Shown here in pieces: positions 10,696 through 22,855 of a stretch of 64,000 nt of DNA. This DNA comes from Saxidomus purpurata (Eukaryota > Mollusca > Bivalvia > Venerida > Veneridae). Position numbers and translations under genes: made by a program. The notes beneath the pieces were generated by a model. It did not search any database. It had not been told where the DNA came from and saw only the letters and a program-made list of their open reading frames with translations. The DNA is taken from contig JAFMSR010000005.1 in assembly GCA_022818135.1 (NCBI GenBank), forward strand, positions 32,133,174 through 32,197,173, in the 5' to 3' direction. Each line of letters begins with the position of its first letter. The stretch's first letter is position 1.

Positions 10696-12149
10696 CACAT
10701 ACACAGAGAATCACTAATTGCCAGCAAGGTGAGACTTAAAAAGCTTTTATCATCTGTATGTACGGTAGAGTTAAGCTATGAAATGCCTTTTAGCAATGAA
10801 CTATTCTAAAGTAGTATGGCTGGTTGTTTACAAAAGTGTGTCATGCACATATACAAAGTACATGGACAACTTTATCTGTACAGCTCATTCAGGATAATAT
10901 GATAGTGACCAAACAGATCAGTCTAATATTATTTTGTAAATTCATTGGATAATGTTATGCAATGGTTGTAAACTGTTGTGTACACATTATATCTATAATG
11001 TCACTGTCAAAGTAGCCAAAATGTACTGTACAAAATGAATTTTAAATCTTCTTCTATTAAAACTGTCTTACAATGTCTGCCATTTCTACTGTACACACTC
11101 TACACATACCATATGATTAGCTAGGAACACATGTTACTTTTTGCTCCCTTGAGCAGGAATAGCATGATAACATGCTTTGGTTGTGTCCAATGCTCCTCCA
11201 TCATGACATTTTAACCTTGACTGGTTGTGATAGAAAGGCAAAGAATCTGTTTCTAGAGGAAACTGTTACAATCAAGCGGACATAAACAGAGAATGAAATT
11301 TTGAAGGAACAAGAGTTGTCCGTAAACATGCAGCAAGCTCAACTTTACGAAGCACTTTATTAGTGAAATGAAAATAATCCTGTAAACAGGGCATCAGTTA
11401 ATCAAACACTTGTGAGATCTAGTTTCATTCAAATGTTTGCAATCCTTAGTTTGCTCTGACATCAACTGGCAGCAGAATCTTAAGCAGAAAAAAGGGACAT
11501 AATTCTACTATTTGGTCAGGGTTATGGGACTCGCTCTTCTATACGGCAAAGGTGTGCCATCCGCAGACTGGCAAGTAGTAAGTAGTAATTCTTCAAACAA
11601 TTGAGCTAAAATGATGGTTTTCCTATGGCAGGGCTCAATTTATGACCAATTCTTTAGGCAGACTGAAATATGACTGCATGAATATTTTCATACTTTTACC
11701 ACCAGGACAAAATGATATGAAAAGGCATTTTATTATAAATCTTGTTATCCCTTCCTCTCAAGCATCCGTTATTAATACATTTTCTCATGTTAAAGTACAC
11801 AATTCAATATCTCGTCACTTTATAATTTAAAATAATATTGAATTTTATGGATAATTATTGATTTCCTGTAAACATAAAACAACCGAGAAAGAGCTTTACA
11901 GATTATTTTTTTGCTTGCATCAAATTAATTTCCTGCTTTTACGAACCTCGTAAAAGTGCAATATTGCTGAAGTTGTGTAGCCTTGCAGTCTAATTTGCAA
12001 TCAAATAATTAATTGGAAAAGATCTACATCAATTTGTCTCCTAGTCAGACAGATAATTTCAATCAGAAATTGTTTACCGGCAGATTAAAAGCTGGTTGTA
12101 AATGATAATGCTCCCGGTGTTTACTGTGCATTGTTTTTTTAATGTTTAG
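10696..12149. other. No gene; one tight perfect hairpin
   Basis: CTTTTACGA (11936-11944) and TCGTAAAAG (11948-11956) are perfect complements with a 3-base loop. There is no T-run after it and no neighbouring gene. The rest is unremarkable. Confidence 0.45.
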
Positions 12150-12280
12150 AAATTACTACCCCAAACACCAACCTCGTAGGTTTGAATCTTGTCAGCAGAA
12201 TGTGGCTATTCCAGAACCCCTTCCCATGATGAGAGTACTGGTCAGAAATCCACAAACTGACTATAAACAAACTAACCTTG
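12150..12280 (+). mobile_element. Possible 5'-truncated SINE fragment
   Basis: AGGTTTGAATCTTG (about 12178-12191) is B-box-like, and what follows (CAGCAGAATGTGGCTATTCC) reads like a SINE body. No A box was found. The 61-codon frame here is not taken as a gene. Confidence 0.3.
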
Positions 12281-13223
12281 TAACTAAACCTAACTGGAGT
12301 GTTTTGCCAATTTTGGATTTGACCTGATTTTCTCTAGAAAAGAATTCCTTCCTGCCTTACAGAAAACAGTACTGTACAGTTCCCTGAGGCATTCATACTG
12401 ACGTCAAGTAAATGTTTTTTTTATGCTTTTATGTTTTTTTTCATGTCCTAGAACATACTAAACTTCAATTACATTTACATTTCCTGTGTGATAAACCTGC
12501 AGGCTGCTTACAACTGACTATTTCAGGCCATATCCTTTGAACGGCCATAACGTAATAAACCGTATACGCGGGTTAAGACAGGTTTGGCCTTCCATAGAAG
12601 TGACAGTTACTGTATTGAACACGTTTTGTCTGTATGAATTTAAAGGCTATGCCGAGAGCTCCTGAATGTTGAAACCCGGACATCTGAGGCAAATGCTGAT
12701 ACTTTAAGACAACCTTGAAAATGACCTTAGACACCATTTTACCAGATTTGAAAATTTTCGTTTTACCAACGTTCGCGTACAGGCCCCTGTGGGATAGTGT
12801 TTTGAGCGGGTGCAAATATTTTTTCATAGACATAAAGCAGACATGTTGTACTCAAACCTAGGTATATTGACATCTTATGAGAACGCTTAAAATCGACCTC
12901 TCGTTAGCAAAAAAAAAAAAAAAAAAAGAAGTCCATGTTAGCAGTTAGCAGACAGGGTGACCCCTGCGCGTGACCTCTGTAGGTGGGCCAATGGAAATTT
13001 TACTTTCATGTTACAGCTCAATCTATTTGCTGACGTATACAACACGCTCAGTAAACCGAAAGTAGCATAATATGATGTACAGTGTTTACAAAAACACATG
13101 CATGTCTGCCAAGTGTGTAACAAAATATGCCGGCTGTGCATAGGATATGAGATTGATAAACATCAATGAAAAAGACTTTTGTTGATAAAAACTATTACCC
13201 TACTGGCAGTTAAAAGTTCTGCC
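12281..13223. other. No gene; CRE-like site and A-tract
   Basis: TGACGTCA occurs at 12399-12406 and an uninterrupted run of 19 A at 12909-12927. Frames of 86 and 67 codons on the minus strand are unrecognised. Confidence 0.45.
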
Positions 13224-13309
13224 TCTGCAGTCTGACTATGATCTGAACTGTTCCATACTGAGCCAGTGAAATTTCACTCAACATTCCTTTGACCAACATT
13301 CATTTGCTT
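13224..13309 (-). repeat. GATC-hairpin element fragment
   Basis: CAGTCTGACTATGATCTGAA, then CATTCCTTTGACCAACATTC, matches the reverse-oriented order of the full copies. Confidence 0.45.
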
Positions 13310-14495
13310 ACAAAACACAAGTGTGCTTACAAAACACAAGTTTGCTTACAAAACACAAGTTTGCTTACTAAACACAAGTGTGCTTACAACAGCCCATCAG
13401 TGTGATTTCAATGACCCATGCACAGGTGTGCTCAGAACAGCTACACATGTGCTAACAACAGTCCCAAAGTATGCATGTGTGCTTACAACAGCCCACTAGC
13501 CAAAATGTGCTTACAATGGCCAACATGTGTGTTTACAACAGCCCACTGGCTCAAGTGTGCTTACAATGGCCTACATGTGGTTTTACAACAGCCAATAAAT
13601 GTATTGACAAAAGCCCTAAAGTGTGCTGACAATGGCCCACAAGTGTGCTTACATTGGCCTCAAAGTTTGCTTACAATAGCCCATCAGTGAGTTTTGAACA
13701 ACCCACATTATATGACTACAATGGCCCTAAAGTGTGTTTACAACAGCCCATTGGCTTCAGTGTGCATACAACAGCTAACTGGCCCCAGTGTGTTTACAAC
13801 AGCCCTCAAGTGTGCTTACAATGAAACACAACTGTGCTAAAATGACCCACAAGTCTGTTTACAATGACCCACAAATGTGATTACAATGGCTCCAAAGTGT
13901 GCTTATAATTGCTCACCAATGTGTTTAAAACTGCCCACAAAAGTACTTACAAAGGCCCCAAAGTGTGCTTACATTGGCCTGAAAGTGTGCTTACAATAGC
14001 CCATCAGTGAGTTTTGAACAACCCATAATTATGACTGCAATGGCCCTAAAGTGTGTTTCCAATAGCCCAATGGCTTCAGTATGCTTACAACAGCTAACTG
14101 GCCCCAGTGTGTTTACAACAGCCCTCAAGTGTGCTTACAATGACCCACAACTGTGCTAAAATGACCCATAATTGTGATTAAAATGGCCCACAAATGTGAT
14201 TACAATGGCCCACAAATATGCTTACAATGACCCTAAAGTGTGCTTACAATTGCTCACCAATGTGTTTAAAACTGCCCACAAAAGTGCTTACAAAGGCCCC
14301 TTGGTGTACTAACAACAACCCACAGGCCCAAGTGTGCTCACAACAGCCCACAAGTGTGCTTACAATGACACACAAATGCTTTACAATCACACACACACAT
14401 GTGTTTACTCAAGTGTGCTTACAATGGCCCACAAGTGTGCTTACAATGGCCAACTGGTCCCAGTGTACTTACAACAGCCCACCAGTTCACTTACA
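13310..14495 (+). repeat. 1.2 kb degenerate minisatellite, 20-24 bp unit
   Basis: The core unit is AAGTGTGCTTACAA followed by CAGCCCAC, TGGCCCAC or close variants. The first copies have AAACACAAG instead. A higher-order duplication is visible: the block containing CCATCAGTGAGTTTTGAACA occurs at 13681 and again at 14001, with about 230 bases around it matching closely. The plus-strand frames at 13418-13690 and 14218-14559 are read-through of the array. Confidence 0.85.
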
Positions 14496-14879
14496 ATTTA
14501 ATATTTGCTACTTTCGTGAATTTCCGAATTTGCTATTTTTAAATTACAAGAAAGATTAATTTCACACAGATTTGCTATTGAACCTCCCCTCACAGAACAC
14601 AAAATTTTCGTCACACAAATATCACCCAATTTACTGTATTCAAGGAAAAATCAATCTACTTTAATAAGATGTGGCACTGTTCTGGCTTATTGGCACAATT
14701 AAAGAGAAACTTTCTACCACAAACCATCATAAAAGTATCTTGTTAATACTGCATTTATTTCCAATAAAGAAAGTTTACAATGAGCCAGGGAGATATAATA
14801 TACCAAAAGTTCATAGTTCATTAGTTTCTAATCCTCTCCTCCCAAATGAAACTACATGTATATGACCCCAATAACTTAG
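14496..14879. other. No recognisable feature
   Basis: Spacer between two degenerate arrays. Confidence 0.5.
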
Positions 14880-15250
14880 TGACCAACCTTAGAAAATGAA
14901 GCAATGAACAGTTACTTGATGTTGAAACAGTTACAGTTGCTTGTGGTAGAGACAATTCTTTGGTATTGAAACCGTTACCTAACTCAAAAACAATTACTCA
15001 CACACATTTAGTAATTTACAGTAGAGATAGTGACTTGGAGCTAAATTAGTATGACTTTGTTGTACAGAATCAGTTACTGAGAAACAGTCATTTCAAGTTA
15101 AAACAGTTACATTTGTGTTTAGTACTATTAAATTTGACTGTTATAAATAGTGACTGAAACACAATGTTGGTACAGAAACAGCTATGTCACACAGAATCAG
15201 TTACTTAGGGTAGATAAAATGATTTGGTGTTAAAACAATGATCTTACTGA
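14880..15250. repeat. Very degenerate ACAGTTAC-type repeat
   Basis: ACAGTTAC, CAGTTACT, AGTGACTTG and related words recur at irregular 20-45 base spacing. This could be an old minisatellite; the unit length cannot be fixed by eye. Confidence 0.35.
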
Positions 15251-15763
15251 AAAAGTTAAAGAGCTCAAGATCACACCAGGTAAAAAGTCATTACACACTT
15301 TTATTTAAGTATGAAAGAACAACAGAAGAAAACAAGTCCTTTGAAGTCCTTTTTCAGTTTTATACAGAGCTTTAAAGCTCTTATCCAATGCATATCACTC
15401 TGTGTCATACTGATGCTTTCTTTGTGACAAGAAAAGAGTTTACTTGATCACACTCCCACATGCATTTTTTGACAACAAAAGTTTAACAAACATGCTGAGA
15501 AATCAGATTACAAATTTAAAACCAAAGCAGATGATGACAGTTTTGCATGATCACTTTGGATTTTGTTGTTGTAATGCTATTGATCAAACTGCACTTAGGC
15601 ACAAAATAAACAATAAATGCACTGTCAGCATTCTCTTGATAAATTTCAAACATGATGCTATGTAAACAAGAAGACCAAGACAGCCAATAGAGAAATTCAA
15701 AATTCAATTTTTTTTCAATATGAATCTCGCTCTGAACTATTTCTCAATGTAGAGATAACTGTA
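15251..15763. other. No recognisable feature
   Basis: Opposed short frames at 15444-15665 (+) and 15516-15707 (-) are complementary chance frames. Confidence 0.5.
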
Positions 15764-15950
15764 GCCTTGGTGGCATTGACCTTTCTCAGAGTGACCTCAA
15801 AATCAATAGAGGTCATCCTCAACAGTGTACACTGAGTGAACACAGAATGCTTTTTGGAGGTACCATGTGGAAACCAGTTTTCAAAATCAAGAGGTCACTA
15901 TGCCTTTTGACCCTTGACCTTTGATGAAGGGACCTCTATAATAAAAAAAA
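15764..15950 (+). repeat. Diverged pearl-like unit fragment
   Basis: GTGACCTCAAAATCAATAGA, GGTCATCCTCAACAG, ATCAAGAGGTCACTATG and CCCTTGACCTTTGA resemble internal units seen at 20.5 and 29.1 kb. No ends are present. Confidence 0.5.
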
Positions 15951-16290
15951 AATCAGCATAGCTGAATAAGCTGACATTTGACCTACTTTTTGAACCAATC
16001 AAATGTTATGAATAGAATCAACTTTCTATACCACCCTCTTGATCACATGATTGCTTGATTAATAAATTCGCCAGTTTCGAATTTAGCACCACCTTGTGGC
16101 AGGCCTTTACTTGTAAATCAAAGATGGCAGCGTATGGGGTCATGTGAAACATTGAAATATTTACAGTATTTTTCACTAATATTTTGTTAGTAGATATAAC
16201 ATCAATATGAGAAAACTGCAAGTTGCACAACAAATTCTTTCATGTTTCCCCAATGACACATGGTTTTATACAAGCTATAGCTCATGCTGC
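15951..16290. other. No recognisable feature
   Basis: Spacer up to the Harbinger-type element. The 71-codon minus-strand frame at 16018-16233 is unrecognised. Confidence 0.5.
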
Positions 16291-16293
16291 TTA

Positions 16294-16520
16294 GGCCTAA
16301 AAAAAAAATGTTTGTTTCAGGTTTCATGCCCCCAAAAAAAGGGTAGGTAGGTAGGGATTTTTTTTTTTTTTTTTTTTTTATTCTCAAACAAGCCAAATTC
16401 AACACAGATTTTAATGAATTTATGCTAAAAAATATGAACTCGCAAAAAATGTTCTAGGGTCAGGGCAAAAAAATAGGGTAGGTCGGGAAACCTGAAACAA
16501 ACATTTTTTTTTTTTACGCC
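16294..16520. mobile_element. PIF/Harbinger-like MITE with TTA target duplication
   Basis: The left end GGCCTAAAAAAAAAATG then TTTGTTTCAGGTTTC, and the right end GAAACCTGAAACAAACAT then T-run ACGCC, are inverted complements over about 33 bases. TTA at 16291-16293 and TTA at 16521-16523 flank the element directly. A 3 bp TWA duplication with GG-starting TIRs is the Harbinger signature. At 227 bp it is non-autonomous. The interior contains a 23-T run and GGGTAGGTAGGTAGGG. Confidence 0.8.
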
Positions 16521-16523
16521 TTA

Positions 16524-18225
16524 TCTTAACATAGACTGCACTTCACGGTTTTTGTATATATAGTATAAGAATGAAATGCTATTTGGTATGCAAGACTGGC
16601 TGCAGGTGCAGATTAGAATATCCTGTTCTCAGGTATCTTATTCAGCTAAATGTGGATATATCCTTGTTTAAAATGTCAGAACTTTTTTGTTTGTTTCATT
16701 CTTAAATATAAATTTATTGCTTAAATCATAAAAAGTGCATACATTATTTCATTATTTATTCGTTACTAAACTGTCAAACATATCCAGTGTCACTTTCTTG
16801 TTACTTACATGCACACAGTTACCTCTTTCTAAAAATTAATAACTTAACTGTTGAACTGTTTAACTCACTGTTAAATGTTACTTAATAAATGTAAGGTATG
16901 CAATTGATAATTGTTGTGTTGTTACTAATATGTAAATCACATAAATCATTAAAGTAATGAACGATATCTTTATTTTAAAATGGTAGATTCAATGCTTAAC
17001 ATATCTATATTAAGTGTTGTGTATACATCAAAGTTGAAATGTTACAGATGTTTCAAATGTCAAACAAAACTAAAGACTGTTGCCATGCTGTCCATAAAAA
17101 AACATGGTCTACTTTGACTTTCTGTACATGAAGCAGGGATTGGTCAATTACAATGATTAGTGTCAGTTACAGTAACTGATGTTTATGACAGCGACTAGTG
17201 TGTTGAATAAGTGATGAGAACTGCATTAAAGTCGAGAGGCAGTTTCGTCAAGAAAGTGAAAGGTATTTGAACGATTTGATTAAAACTCTCTCAGGAAGAA
17301 CACATTCTGACATGAAATACGAAATTACGGAAAAGGTCAACATAATTACCGAAACAGGATGTCTGTCTGAAGTTCTGCCCAAAACCTGACAATAGCCTCA
17401 GATATGCTGCTAAATCTAATAAAACTGCCTTACCATGTTTACTGTGAAAGTCATTTTTATCATGAGGTTCTTATTTACCCTAATTTTAGCAAACAATTCA
17501 CTTCACATATTCATCAAACTTGCTGAAACATCAAACAAAGCTTAAAAAATAAAATAGTGCTTGCTCACAAATTAAAAACTTGCTTACAAAGACAAAAAGA
17601 CTTTTACAGTATTTGGGGGCATAAAAGAATTCCTGATTTTATGTTATGCAATACTGGAAGTACTTTTAACACTTTTTTGGGGAGCTGAGGAAGGTTGGAG
17701 GTAATCAAGGCGGACAAATTTAACTGCCCAAACATATCATTTCATTTATTATTCAGTACACACCATTCTTGAGAAACAAATACAAATATATGTATCATTA
17801 TTGTATTCCTGCCTATGAAGCAACAGGGCCATACTTAGGGTCATTTCTCTGTCTGCCATACTTCAACATTGAACTTACATTTGAATGAAGCAAGTTAGCA
17901 AACACGGAATATAATATCTTTATAGGAACCAAAACTACCTTAAGCATTTTCTAGATTATCTCTCAATTAAATTTCCTTTGGCAATATCTTGATCATTATA
18001 AATGGCAGCCCATAAAAACTTAAAATGATAGAAAAATGCAGGACAATGGAAGAGTCTGTTTTCAGTAATCATATCTGATGAAACAAGAGAGTCAAAATGA
18101 GTTCCATGCAGGGAATTATATTTAATCAAAATGAAGTTTTGATTAACCGCTCAACATACTAGGGCATATTAAGCAGTTTTCTCATAGAAACTGCAATGAA
18201 ATCAAATAAAGTATGCAAGAAAAAG
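16524..18225. other. No recognisable feature
   Basis: The longest quiet stretch in this half. No frame over 60 codons, no array and no inverted ends were seen. Confidence 0.55.
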
Positions 18226-18375
18226 GATCTTGCATGGCCTACTGTAGAGGACTAGGTTGTCCCAACCCTCAGGAAAGTGGGGGGGAAAGTCGAACCTCAC
18301 TTCGCTTGGTTCCGCCTATCACCCCCGCTTTCCCTCTGGTTGGAACAACCCAGTCCTCCACAGATGTAAGATTCT
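18226..18375. mobile_element. ~150 bp foldback element
   Basis: The left arm GATCTTGCAT, TACTGTAGAGGACTAGG, TTGTCCCAACC, GGAAAGTGGGGG pairs with the right arm CCCCCGCTTTCC, GGTTGGAACAACC, CAGTCCTCCACAG, ATGTAAGAT. About 45-55 bases pair on each side of a loop of roughly 35 bases. The GC content is well above the surroundings. No clear target duplication. Confidence 0.7.
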
Positions 18376-18515
18376 CATAGTAAAACAAGTATGTCCCCCT
18401 TGACGCAAGTTGTACTATGAAAGGAACAGTTTTTCAAGTAAAAGAGTGAAATTCCTGAAAACAGCATCTGTGCAACTTGTAGAACAAAAAATAAATTCTT
18501 AAAAAAGAAAACATT

Positions 18516-19645
18516 AAAAACAAGAGCTGTCCCTCACAAGTGACGAATGCCCCCGAAAGAGGTGCCTCACAGTCTGTGTCCTCTCCATGTGCTCAATAAA
18601 TGTGCTATGTAATTTTAAAATCCTTCCATGCATGACAGAGTAATCATGCATACAGTATTCCATTACTTTAAACACTAAGTGTGACCTTGACCTTTGAGGT
18701 AGGGACTTGGGTCTTGCACACGACACATCCGCTTGATGTGCTAGACATTTGTGCCAAGTTATTTTAAAATCCTTCAAAGCATAATAAAGTTATAGTCCGG
18801 ACACAAATGTATGCATATATATACAGGATTCCATTACCTATAAACTCTAAGTGTGACCTTGACCTTTGTGGTAGGGATGTGGGTCTTGCACGCGACACGT
18901 CGTCTTGATGTGCTAGACATTTGTGCCAAATTATTTTAAAATCCTTCAAGGCATGACAAAGTTACAGTCAGGACACGAATGTGTGCATATATGCTTATAT
19001 AGAGGAATCCATTACCTTCAAACTCTAAGTATGACCTTGACCTTTGAGCTAGGGACGTGGGTCTTGCAGCGACACGTCGTCTTGATGTGCTAGACATTTG
19101 TGCCTAGTTATTTTAAAATCCTTCAATGCATGACAAAGTTACAGTCCGGACACGAATGTGTGCATATATGCTTATATAGAGGAATCCATTACCTTCAAAC
19201 TCTAAGTATGACCTTGACCTTTGAGCTAGGGACGTGGGTCTTGCACGCGACACGTCGTCTTGATGTGCTAGACATGTGTGCCTAGTTATTTTAAAATCCT
19301 TCAATGCATGACAAAGTTACAGTCCGGACACGAATGTGTGCATATATAAGAGGATTCCATAACCTTCATACTCCAAGTGTGACCTTCACCTTTGAGGTAG
19401 GGATGTGGGTCTTGCACGCGACACGTCGTCTTGATGTGCTAGACATGTGTGCCAAGTTATTTTAAAATCCTTCAATGCATGACAAAGTTACAGTCCGGCC
19501 ACCGATTTGTAAGTGGGGACGCACGGACGGACGGACGACGGACGACGGACGGACGGACGGACGACGGACGGACGGACAGACGGACAGACGGACAGACGGA
19601 CAGACGGTGCGATTTTAATATGCCACCCTTCGGGGGCATAAAAAT
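18516..19645 (+). mobile_element. Pearl-like element, family A, copy 2 (most complete)
   Basis: Same head as the first copy, with ATGCCCCCGAA at 18547-18557. Five internal units have TGACCTTGACC or TGACCTTCACC starting at 18682, 18854, 19032, 19209 and about 19381, a spacing of 172-178 bases. An ACGG/GGAC tract spans 19519-19607, then TTCGGGGGCAT at 19629-19639, an exact 11-base inverted complement of the 5' motif. All frames within it (18514-18777, 18764-18949, 19113-19304, 19100-19285, 19449-19685) are repeat translations. Confidence 0.88.
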
Positions 19646-20820
19646 AAGAAGTGACCTTGACCTCCAAAAAAATGTTGTTTGCTAAAAAAACAATTAAAAA
19701 CTAAGAATTTGAAGAAAAAAAATCTATTTTTAGTTACTGTGACCTTGACCGGGCCTTTAAATTAATTTTTTTGCTGAAAACAATTTAAAACTAACAAAAA
19801 AAAAATTATTAACAGTGACCTTGACCCCTTATATTTCTTTTTTGCGTGAAACAACTTTATAATAGAAATAATGGAGAAACATTTTTTTAGTAACTGTGAC
19901 CTTGACCCCTTAAAAAAAATTTTTGTTGAAAATAATCTCGAACAAAATTTTTTTAAAAAAAACCTTGACATAAAATTTTTTTTTTGCATAAAACAATTTT
20001 ATAATAAAATTTGAAAAAAATCTATTTTTAGTAACAGTGACCTTGCCCCTCCCCTCCCCCCCACCCAGATAAAAAAATTAAAACTTGTATTGCTTAAAAC
20101 AAAATAAAATTTTAAAAGAAAAAATATTTAAACATCAAGTTTCATTGCAATTGGTCACTCATAACTCCTGTTATTAAGCAGAAACCATTTTTCTATTTTT
20201 AGTAACAGACTTTGACCTTGATCCTAGTGACATCAAATGCAACCCAAGTTTTCTCTCCCTGCAAACTACCTACAATCCAAATTTCAGTGCAATTGATCAC
20301 TTGTAACTTAAGTTGAGTGGAAACCATTCTACAATAACAGGTCACTGTGACCTTGACCTTTGACCATCTAATCTAAAAACTATTAGGGGACCACTACCAG
20401 TTATGACCAACCTTCGCATCAAGTTTCAAGATGTTAGGCCCAAGCATTCTAGCGTTTGGAAACTGTTTTACAATTACGGGTCACCATGACCTTGAATTTT
20501 GACCTTCTGACCTCAAAATCAATACAAACCTCAACATCAAGTTTGAAGATGCTAGGTCCAAACATTTGTTATATCCGGAAACCTTATATATTCGGTAACA
20601 GTGACCTTGACCTTTGACATACTGACCGGAAAAACAACAGGAGTCTTCTGCTGGTCATGACCAACCTCCACATCAAGTTTCAGGATCCTAGGCCCAAGTA
20701 TTCTTGAGTTTTCATTGGAAAACCAGTTGGTAGACGGAAGGACCGACCGACCAACCGACCGACCGACCGACAGCCATCCGCAAATCAATATACCCCTCTT
20801 CTTTACAGGGGGCATAAAAA
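19646..20820 (+). mobile_element. Composite TGACCTTGACC-rich element
   Basis: Directly abuts family A copy 2. The first part (19646-20060) has A/T-rich units of 77-87 bases headed by GTGACCTTGACC (T of TGACC near 19652, 19739, 19816, 19895). The second part (20160-20740) has longer units of about 120-140 bases with GTGACCTTGACCTTTGACC and CATCAAGTTTCA(A/G)GAT. A GACC tetranucleotide tract at 20738-20773 and an end at ATACCCCTC ... AGGGGGCAT (near 20815) give a terminal stem-loop like family A. It may be two fused elements. No separate 5' head was found. Confidence 0.65.
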
Positions 20821-21334
20821 TGGACACAGAATTCTTCGAGACAAATATTGGGATTAATTTTTCGTGATAATTGAGACCAAAATAAGACCTTTACACTTGT
20901 TTTATGATTTGTCCTACTATGGACCCTGTGGCCTCTAGTGTGTCTACAATTTGACTATTTTTTTACCCTACATGACCCAGTATGGAAAATATTGACCATT
21001 TCTCCCAATTTTCAAAAAACAAATTCTAAGCACTGGCCCAGTAGTGAAGATGGTAAAGTTAACGGAACATTGTTCTCTAAATTGATTGAGTAAATAAAAA
21101 TCAAGCACACTATTTATCTACTTCCAGTTCAGTTACTTTGTAGCCTTCAATTCTACGTTCAACACACACAATGATGAGAACCGGTCCGCGTGATTTTTGT
21201 CGTCTGTTTTCGTGAGTTGTTTGACATCTCCCAATCGTGAAATTCAACAAATTCTACCTTTCACAAAATGGAGAAAAAAACACTGCTGTAAGATGCATCC
21301 TCTATTGCGTGCTCAAATTTTTCTAAAGTTTGAC
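20821..21334. other. No recognisable feature
   Basis: Spacer with slightly mixed composition near 21190; no element ends. Confidence 0.5.
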
Positions 21335-21490
21335 TTAGTGACCTAGTTTTTGCATCAAAATAACCCATATTCAAAGTCGTCGAAGATGTAATCAAGACAA
21401 TCATTCTGATCAAATTTTATGATGATTCTATGAGAACTGCAGCATCTTTAACATGCAAAAGCTGATTGTTCTGATGCAGGACAGACAGGG
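21335..21490 (+). repeat. Diverged family C unit
   Basis: GTGACCTAGTTTTTGCATC, ACCCATATTCAAA and GATCAAATTTTATGATGATT correspond to one internal unit of the family C array at 54.8-55.9 kb. Confidence 0.5.
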
Positions 21491-22855
21491 GTTGATAATT
21501 ACTGTAAACCTTTACCTCTCTCTATGAATATCATTGTATTTCTCCTGTCTGCCTGGAGGACAAATGCTTTTGCAGCAGACATCAGGTCTACATAAAAGCC
21601 ATCATTTTTATACAAAGCAATAAGAATTTGAAATTTATTGAAGTAGATTACAGCTTGCTTATGTACAAATTATGTTCACCTCATGCATGTATCTGAACGT
21701 ATCTTTTATTACATCGAAGATCAAACATGGCCTGTGCATGTTGCTGATACCACATAGTTGTCAGTCAATCTTGCAAAACTTTATTTAGCTTGATTGAGAT
21801 CAGATTTTCCATTACAAATTTTTGTTTTGCTTTACTGATGATGGTGTTTCGTTTTGCCTCATCCATTAATTTGGCATTACCCACAAATTAAAGAACTGTA
21901 TGATGGCCCTATCCTTTCTGTCCTTTCAGCGCTTTGATATAAATAGATGGTCTATGTAGTGAATAACTGAAACTGTGGTCAAAAGCCTCAATAACACTCT
22001 ATTTTGATAATTATTACACCAACATTTGTTGATGTCTCTTTGAATGTTATCTTCATGCTGGATGGGTAAAGAAGGATCACTATGAAATCTGAATATAAGA
22101 CCAACCTAACATTACAGACATATACTTTTTTATCTGCCCTTTTTAAGGACCTAATCAACATGTCCCTGCGATATATACTCAACTATCATCACTGATTCTC
22201 AATCCCAAATTGACATAAGCGCAAGACAACATGTTTCCTTCACAAGTGTTTTAACAATTTTTTTATCTGTTACAATAAAAACGTGAGCTTTCTTCACTAT
22301 CAACTGGCATTAACTTAGCTAAAAAAATGGTCTCTCTGCAAACTGCCTGTGGATTTATAATTAAGTCTTAAGGAAGTCTTTTACGAAGCAATCAACCTTA
22401 AAGTGAACATTATAGAAAAAAGAAACATGTTGCCTTTACAAGCTCTAGAGATTTTTCTTCCTGATAGAAACCTTTCAAATAAAGCCCATTCATCTTCCAG
22501 AAAACTAGTTCTACATGGAAACAAGCCATTTCCTGAGAAATCTTCCTTCAATAAAAGGAGATCATGATACTGTCTTACTACTTCAAACAAATTGTAATAG
22601 ACATCTTGTCATAAGAAATAAGCATTGTCTTTTTGACATACAAATTTAAGGAACTTGTATACCTTTGCTAAAATCTTGTTCCTAGAAGTCTCGAAAAAAG
22701 TAATATCTTGTTCATAAAATTAACGGTACTGTAAATTACTACGAATTTACTGAGACAAAAAGATCGCCATATTTAATCTCCAGATCAATTCATAATCAAA
22801 TTGTTCATTGCCAGAATTAGCAAAATGATGAATTCGCAAACAAATGCTCTCGCAA
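21491..22855. other. No recognisable feature
   Basis: Minus-strand frames at 21988-22182 and 22381-22590 (64 and 69 codons) match nothing I know. Confidence 0.5.

Noticed and set aside
9204..12406. TGACGTCA sites at 9204 and 12399 as functional cAMP response elements
   Set aside because: No gene start or promoter features nearby; two palindromes of 8 bases in 64 kb are within chance.
13418..14559. Two plus-strand frames of 90 and 113 codons with Cys/Pro repeats
   Set aside because: Translations of the GTGTGCTTACAA minisatellite.
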